Made by a program: the position numbers and the translations under genes | The notes under the pieces: generated by a model | Databases searched by the model: none | Told to the model about the DNA's origin: nothing | What the model saw: the letters and a program-made list of their open reading frames with translations, nothing else | Shown here: positions 57,470 through 64,000 of the stretch, piece after piece | How positions within the stretch are numbered: position 1 is the first letter of the stretch | Layout: every line of letters begins with the position of its first letter | Origin: Sclerodactyla briareus | Taxonomy: Eukaryota > Echinodermata > Holothuroidea > Dendrochirotida > Sclerodactylidae | Assembly: GCA_026419785.1 (NCBI GenBank) | Contig: JAODTK010005557.1 | Coordinates: 1-64,000, forward strand | Reading direction: 5' to 3' | Length of the DNA stretch: 64,000 nt

Positions 57470-58440
57470 TTGGCGAGTATTGGCATTGTTTTAATGACTT
57501 GGCTTCTAAGCCCCGACAAAAATCAAGAATATTAATGAGCTCGGCACCAAAAACACCGGGGTAAAGTACGCATATGGGACATCCATCACCCAAGTATGAG
57601 AGTAATACCTCTTTCAAAGTCTTTCCAGGTACTAGTGCTCACCAAAGTTTTTAGCACAACTTCTTAAACTCCGCCCCTATAGAATAACCACAATAAATCC
57701 ACGGTATTCATCAGGCAACCCTCACTTATGTCCCAAAAAAGTTGAGAGAAATCGGACTATGGCTTTCGAGCTATTTGTATTTTTATGCGTTGGCTCTAAG
57801 CCCAGCCCATTCATGAATAGTAATGACTCGGCACTAAAAACAATAGGGCTAATCATGGCCTTCCCACACCAAGTCCCCCCCTCCCTCCCCTATGGGGAGT
57901 GATCCTCTTCAGAAGTCTTCCACTTATCGTGTCACCAGATATTTTCAGCGAAACTACTAGAAGTCCGCCCCTAAGAATATGGAACGAGGACCAACAATAC
58001 CAATACATAGAGTTGTTAGGCACTCCGTCATAATGTCACCTAAACAAGTTTGAGGATATCAGGAACCAACCGTTGTCGAGATATTGCCATATTTGATATG
58101 CTCTGAGCCCCGCCATCATGGGAATATTAGGAGATCGGACACCGCAAAAAATTAAGGGACACCTTGCACCATGACAGACCTTTGAACCAGGTCAGACCCC
58201 AGCAAAGCCAGACAGCACACACAACACAAACACACACATACGCCCCACAAAACACTCGCACCCCAATCCTACACACACCACCACACATCGTACAAACACA
58301 CAAACACACACGCTCAAAAACACCACATCCACACGCACGCACACACATACGGACACACACACACACGCCAAACCTGACTGAATAGGTTCTTATCGCAAGG
58401 ACGAAAAAAAAACCTCGATCGAAGATCGATTGAATTCTAG
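57470..58440 (+). mobile_element. Family F tandem array with (CA)n tail, HINE-like
   Basis: Two and a half units of about 300 bases: 'tctaagccccgxcxxattcatgaatattaatgactcggcac' marks near 57510, 57795 and 58105. Each contains 'aaaacaatagggxxaxtc' and 'cccacxxaagt' phrases and the 'actccgcccctat' phrase. The last unit ends in an irregular (CA)n tract at 58200-58375, followed by GACTGAATAGGTTC and a short hairpin (TCGATCGAAGATCGA, near 58420). The architecture equals that of 14786-16049 though the unit differs. Confidence 0.6.
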
Positions 58441-59309
58441 CTGATGTTTGGAAATCCATTGTGGCCACCATCTATTAAATGCATCAGCAAAAATGGCAGT
58501 GGTTGGGATGGGGAAAAAGAGATGTTTATTTGCGATACAAGGCAAAATCAAAATAGATGTCAAATAATAAATATCTAACAGAGATATTTGTACCTGGGGG
58601 ATTCATTAAAGTGTCACTTTTATTGCCCAGGAACGGAGCGACCGCCGACATCAAGTTCGGAACCAGTGGTTTGAAAAACCCAGTTTGTACTTGGCTATGT
58701 CGACTCGACAAAAGACACTATCTTCGTTGATAACATTCGATCAGGAGACTTATAATTATTGTCAAAGGAAGGACTGCGGACATGTGTTACAATGCAATGA
58801 ACTATCTACCTATTACTCCTATCACACTTGACAATATTGTGTAAAGCTTCGACACAACACCTTGTGTAACTAGCACGGCTACACATTGTTGGTTTAAAAC
58901 ATACATAACTTTAGTGAAGGTTGTGTGAAAAAAATACACAAATTGTATACGATGATTGTGTAACTTATTACACACACAACGTATAGTGTGCTTGTAAATA
59001 ATGGAGTTTCTCCCCGTATGGGTATTCACAGGTACCATAGAAGAACGAATGAGTACGACGGAACTGAATGGAGAGGACGGCACGAAGAGAAAATCCAAAC
59101 TGCGGGTAGACTTGTTTCCAATCATCCTGAGGATAGAACAAAACACGGCTACCAAAAATTGAAAGGGCACTAGGTCGTCCGGTAGTAGCACATGTTTAAC
59201 TGAGGTGAACAAAAGGGGGTTTAAATTTCATCTGAAAAAGTAGGAAAATAGTAAACTGCGTACCGTGAAGATTGTTCGAGTGGAAAACAATAAATAATAA
59301 ATAAATAAA
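58441..59309. other. No gene recognised
   Basis: The minus frame 58802-59212 is open for 136 codons. It is hydrophobic in places but shows no family motif, and codon use is unremarkable, so it is not called as a gene. Confidence 0.4.
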
Positions 59310-60085
59310 CCAATGGGGCTGTAGCTCAAACTGCAAAATGTACCGAGACGAATGTACAATGATTTGTTTAAGTTCCAGATCCTGCGGCCCAAGAGGGCAG
59401 TTTCAAATAATGATCTATTGTGCCCCGTAACGACTTGACTTCGATCTTCATAGGGCAAGATGTTAGCAGTTGATTATTCTTTCAACCTGATGAGGCCCAG
59501 GCCCACACTGGTCCTTGGGTCTGAAGCCCATGAAGGGACGGCTCTTCGACCATTATTATGACCCAAACATCAGCACGGTGCAAACAAAATTGTAGGAGAT
59601 ACAAGGTTTGGGTATTTCTCATGATCGATATAGGGCCCGAACTGGGTCCTGGGCCCACAAACTACTCAGTACACCTTCACAGTGGCCTTCAACTCAAGAC
59701 CATTACTGTAACTTAGAAAAAAATCAATTGGAGCTGTGGAGGGAGAGCATTTCAAGTACCTGGACCTGACGTGATATTCATGAATTGAAATGCGGCCTCG
59801 AGCCAAAGTGGAACCTAGACCAAAAAATTTCTGGGACACCCCGAATGGTCGGCGTTAGAATATCATATGAGATCCAGCACTGCGCACCAAAATACGTAGG
59901 AGGAGATACATTTTGCATGGGTCAATGAAATTTGTGTCCAATTTGGTTGACATCCATCGAAGAATGCCTATTTGTGGGTCCAAAAGGCAATTGTGTGACA
60001 AATAGATAGATAGATGATAGATAGATAGGATAGATGATAGATGAGATAGATAGATAGATAGATAGATAGTAGGAGATAGATAGAG
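59310..60085 (+). mobile_element. GATA-tailed interspersed element, copy 4
   Basis: Head CAATGGGGCTGTAGCTCAAA (59311-59330) and B-box-like GTTCCAGATCC (about 59371). The body carries 'aggcccacactggtccttggg', 'cacggtgcaaacaaaattgtaggagatac' and 'gaccccgaatgg'-like phrases. It ends with GTCCAAAAGGCAATTGTGTG (59979-59998) and a (GATA)n tail to about 60085. The end phrase is the same as in the copy ending at 50449. Confidence 0.75.
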
Positions 60086-60669
60086 TGACATGCAGTATCC
60101 AATAGCTCAACCAGCATAGCTGGTTTGAGCTTAATGAACGAATGAATGACATGCAGAGGACGGCTCATACCCTTGTGAATTGTTCATGCCACGATCAGCC
60201 CCAAACGTTTCATATCAATAATAATGCCTGAGAATGATATGTGGTGTTAATCGCCTGTATAATACCAGAGGGAAACATAGTTTGCAGGACATATACAAAC
60301 AAACCAGAATGTTGGTAGTTTGTTGTTTTGTGTATTTATTGGTTTTACTTTTCGCTCATAATTATTGTTCAGATTAAAAAAAAAAAAATTGTGTGGATGG
60401 CAGTTCATCGAGCAGGTCCATGAGGGAGTATAGTAGAATATCGGCAATGGAGGCAATGAACAAATGAAAAAACAATAGAATCATGGCGGAGGGGCGCTCG
60501 GAAAATAATAGAAACACGCATTCCACCTGGTAATATGATACAAACTATGAAGATATAAAAAGAATAGGTATATACTGAAAAGTTATATTGATCACAGGTT
60601 TAGGCATTAAACGACCAAGTCTATAGCATTTAACTCGTAAAAAAATGTTCCAAAGTAATCTTCAGAAGA
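60086..60669. other. No gene recognised
   Basis: A poly-A run lies at 60377-60389. No gene or RNA was seen. Confidence 0.4.
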
Positions 60670-60671
60670 GT

Positions 60672-60900
60672 GTTCATTCCCCAGTACACGGTTCCTAAAG
60701 TGCATGGACAAGTCTATGCGCGGTACATACGGTCTCCGGCTTATGAAGTACAAATTGCATACAAATCTTCGAGACAGCCAGCGAGAGAGAATGACGTAGC
60801 CTATTCGAATTTAGAAGATGCTACCAGTTTCAGAAATAAGATTAATTTCGCTCAAAAAAAAAAACCGCACAGAAACGGAGGGCAGTTAATGCATAACGAA
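60672..60900 (+). CDS. Possible coding exon, function unknown
   Basis: The plus frame is open for 78 codons. The stretch VHGQVYARYIRSPAYEVQIA and then ENDVAYSNLEDATSFRNKIN reads like a cytoplasmic tail with tyrosine motifs (VAYSNL fits a YxxL type site). It ends in an A run (60855-60866) that makes a Lys series. No acceptor could be fixed and no partner exon was found. It may be chance. Confidence 0.25.
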
Positions 60901-61869
60901 CCCTGACCCGAAGTGAGAGTCGATGGCCTCAACAGCAAACATACAAAAAACGACTTGGCAGTTACCGTATTCATTTGGCCGAAGAGACTTCGATCACGGA
61001 GGAACTGAGCTGCGAGTGTATATATGTGTTTTGACGTGTTGCTGATAGCGCAGATCCAGAATATGCAGTAATTATACATTTGTACTTAGTAAAGTATTCC
61101 ACTGATCCCTAGTGGATTGAAGTGGATCAGTGGGAGGCGGTCGAAAGTTGGGTCATCTGACATTAAATGGACAAATTTTGCGTATAGGAAGGAAGAACCC
61201 AGACACACAATTACTTCTCACTGCATACAATATTGGTTTCTCCGAATATATTGGGGAAAAACAGGGGAAAAAGGGATTCGAAGCACATTTTGCCCGAACA
61301 CATACCACATGATACATCTTAGCAATATACACGGAGGAAAACAAAACCGCTTTGATGCAAAATGCGCGGTAACGACGGTGACGCCAACTCAGAGGTTTTC
61401 TTGTCCGTGCGGTATTAGTTAGTTAGTCGAGAAAATGGGGGGGTCTCCAATAGAAAAGATCACATGACAGCAAACGAAAAACGAAACAACTAGTGCTGGA
61501 AAAATCACTAGCCGCGAAAAAACGCACAGTGACTTTGAAATCGATATTCTGTAAACCGAGTTGCAGGTCGGTAGTGTTAAAACAAGTGATCTACACGGGC
61601 CAAAGGTGGGGAAAAAGGCAGTACTCGAAACCAATGCCAGTGGTTGCGGAGTTTCTACACAAGCATCGGCAACAATCGAGCCATTCCGGAGCTCCAATCA
61701 GGAATTGTCGTAGGATACGTCCAAAGAGGCAACGTCCGTCTAGTAGCTCGGCAAGACACGACGGCAGCGCGTTAACGTGGACGTCACGACGAACAAGGCG
61801 ACCGCCCCCAATGTCTCGCCTGGTTACGCGATAAGTGTTTTCATCTATAGCACATGAGAACCAATACAA
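60901..61869. other. No gene recognised; CpG-richer part near 61650-61830
   Basis: Long frames overlap on both strands at 61493-61869. The segment 61650-61830 is rich in CpG, which opens all frames. A plus reading has an amino-acid-like quality (IPELQSGIVVGYVQRGNVRL), but without motif or splice support it is not called. Confidence 0.4.
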
Positions 61870-62235
61870 GGAAAATTAATGAGTGCTTTAAGATTCTGGT
61901 ATTAGAATTTGACAAACACCCTAATAATGAGTGACCAATTTCAAATCCATAAGGACGATTATTGACAATGTCTACGATATAAGTTTTGTGGAAAGGGACT
62001 AAAATTTGCTAAATTATGCAAATTAGACAATAACAACTTTCTGTTGACCCTTTTCTCACTTCACTTATCGCAGGACCAATTGTGACACCACACTTAACAC
62101 ATTTCATTGGAATCAACAAACTTGACAACGGTGGCCTGAATGAAGCACTTTATACACACTGCCTAACACCTAGTGGACCTGATTCAATGTTAAAATTTGG
62201 CGAGACTAAAGGTATACCACACTTATAGGAAAAAA
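61870..62235 (+). repeat. Dispersed repeat E, copy 3
   Basis: Full-length partner of 54050-54430: GAGTGACCAATTTCAAATCC (61928-61947), 'attattgacaatgtctacga', 'aagttttgtggaaa', then 'tgaatgaagcactttatac' and 'tcaatgttaaaatttgg'. Same orientation. Confidence 0.8.
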
Positions 62236-62389
62236 TTGGTCCTATTAATTTAAGGTGGTCTGTATTATCCTCCAGTGTCAACCCATAAATTCCAGTTGCT
62301 AACAGCCTCCAAAGGGAGTTACTCCCCCACCCCACCAAGCTATCTCATCACACCAGAGCTATGCAGGTGTAACCTGACAAGTGACCACT

Positions 62390-64000
62390 ATGTCTCTCTG
62401 AACAAAGTTCAGGCGAAACAAATCAGATTTTGACCCATACGTGACCTGTGATGACCTTCAATGACATGGCGGCTTTTTAGTAAAAAATTGTACTCTCAAT
62501 GTGATGCATCAACTCTAGAAGAATATGCATTCCAAGAACACGCCAAGTTATCGAAAAAAAGCTATTAAATAAACTTTGACCCCTTGTAAATACCCAAAGT
62601 AAGAAACCGATCGAAGCGGGAGTTGGTCCCTCCATAAAGCACACAAAGGTCACACGATCCAAAAATAACCCCCCCAGTTTCTATTTTTTCTATTGCCCGT
62701 AACTCCTTTAAATAAGCACATTTATTCAAGGACCGAACTTAACCACATGACCACCGAAGAGGTCAAATTGGTCAGAGGTCACAAAAAGCAGGGCAACAAT
62801 TATATCACAATGGTGAACCTTCCAGTTTCACAAATATTCAAATTTCCGATTATGGCCAGAAGAAAAAAGTTTTTGACCCCTAAGTGACCTTGAAGGACCT
62901 TTAATGACATGGCAGCATTTATGAAAATGTAACCTCTCCATGTGTACATCCACTCCTAGGAGAGCATTTTGCATTCTGATGAAGGCCCATTGCATGCCAA
63001 AAAGTACTAAAATAAGTTTTACCCTACGTGACCTTTGAGACCTGCAATGAACATGGCGGTTTTATTAAAATTATTATTCTCCATGTGATGCATCCATCCT
63101 CGAAGCATATTGCATTCCATGAACATGCCTAATGTATTGCCGAAAAAGCTATGAAATTAAACTTGAACCCCTCTTGTAACACCCAAAGTATGCGTCCGAT
63201 TCGGAAGCGGGGGTTGGTTGCCTCCATGAGGGCCACACAAAGGTCATCAACATATCCAAAAATCACCGGTTTCTATTTTTTTCGCCGTAACTCCTTAAAA
63301 AGCACCTTATCAAGACTCAACCTTTAACCACATGACCACCGACAGAGGTCGAATGAGGTCAGAGTAATTACACATGCAGGGCACAAATTAATCACAATGG
63401 TGAACCTTGCAGTCTCACAGATATTCAATCTCCCGATTATGGCCAGAAAACAGTTTTGGACCCTTAACGGACCTTGAATGACCTCAATTGGACATGGCGT
63501 TTCTATGAAAATGAAAAACTCTCCATGTGAGACATCCACTCCTAGGAGCATTTTTGCATTCGATGAACATGCCCAGTGCTATAGTCAAAAAAAAAAGTAA
63601 TAAAATCACGTGTTTTTGACCCCTAAGGACCTTTGATGACCTTCAATGACATGGCGAGTTTTATAAAAATTGTTACCTCCCATGTGAGGCATCCACCCCT
63701 AGAAGCCTATTGCATTCCAATGACCGACCCAATGTTATTGCGAAAAAGCATTAAATTAAACTTTGACCCCTTGTAAATACCAAAGTAAGAGTCCGATCGA
63801 AGCGGGAGTTGGTCTCTCCATAAAGCACAACAAAGGTCTATCACAACACAAAAATAACAGTTTCTATTTTTGCCGACTCCGTAAATAGCAATTATTCAAG
63901 ATCAACATTAACCATCAGACCACCCGACAGAGGTTCAAATGAGGTCAGAGGTCACACACAAGCAGGTCAACAGTTATATCTCAATGGTGAACCTTCCCGC
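62390..64000. repeat. Satellite-like tandem array, unit about 590-600 bases
   Basis: The phrase 'gaccccttgtaaatacccaa', then 'gcgggagttggt' and 'caaaggtcac', begins near 62577, 63164 and 63764, so the period is about 588-600 bases. Within each unit a half-unit is repeated: the phrase 'gacatggcgg...ctccatgtga..catccact' occurs near 62464, 62905, 63050, 63492 and 63647 (alternating spacings of about 442 and 150). The array is cut by the window end and has at least two and a half units. Divergence is mostly single-base gaps and substitutions. Confidence 0.9.

Noticed and set aside
58802-59212. 136-codon minus frame
   Set aside because: No family motif, no splice sites, ordinary composition; the length is expected by chance in such a window.
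61493-61869. Overlapping 113- and 92-codon frames
   Set aside because: CpG-rich sequence opens all frames. No domain or splice evidence distinguishes one of them.

Overview
The window looks like a piece of a large, repeat-rich animal genome, most likely a marine invertebrate. No bacterial or organellar gene set is visible. Possible coding sequence is cut into short exons with GT/AG-like borders. LINE and SINE remnants, poly-A/T runs, (CA)n, (TA)n, (AAT)n, (GATA)n and (ACAT)n microsatellites, and long arrays of degenerate 'TGACCTTTGACC'-type repeats fill most of the rest. An echinoderm, hemichordate or similar lineage is my best guess from repeat style and from the receptor kinase. This is inference, not proof.

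Two host genes can be argued for. The strong one lies on the minus strand at about 22709-29345. It is a receptor tyrosine kinase whose exons carry, in the right order, a likely transmembrane segment, a juxtamembrane stretch, the glycine-rich loop, the alpha-C helix and hinge, helix E, the HRDLA/DFG region, the WSYG helix-F region and the final WERQP region before a stop. Several single-base indels break the frame, including at the lysine, HRD and DFG motifs, while exon order and many splice signals survive. The weaker gene is on the plus strand at about 19738-21875. It has four candidate exons of unknown function and ends about 830 bases from the 3' end of the kinase gene, so the two would be convergent.

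The rest is mobile and tandem DNA. 4130-6215 is a 5'-truncated LINE reverse transcriptase with a damaged catalytic motif. 54590-55385 is the C-terminal end of a different, CR1/L2-like LINE on the minus strand. 56506-56700 is a tRNA-derived SINE. 51082-51270 is a palindromic MITE-like element. Several families combine an array of roughly 300-base tandem units, a microsatellite tail and, in one family, a short terminal hairpin. They lie at 14786-16049, 24590-25380, 38765-40085, 41450-44700, 47100-47990, 49295-50535, 56190-58440 and 59310-60085. This architecture resembles non-autonomous Helentron (HINE, 'pearl'-like) elements and is the most interesting theme of the window. Other arrays are a palindromic GATATC minisatellite (6775-7075), a G-rich minisatellite (3540-3895), an inverted pair of minisatellite-bearing elements (29822-30155 and 32190-32612), a degenerate 190-base repeat (33840-34640), and a satellite of about 590-600 bases at the right edge (62390-64000).

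Repeat copies and exons differ by many one-base gaps, so part of the apparent decay may be assembly error. That limits every statement about broken genes here.
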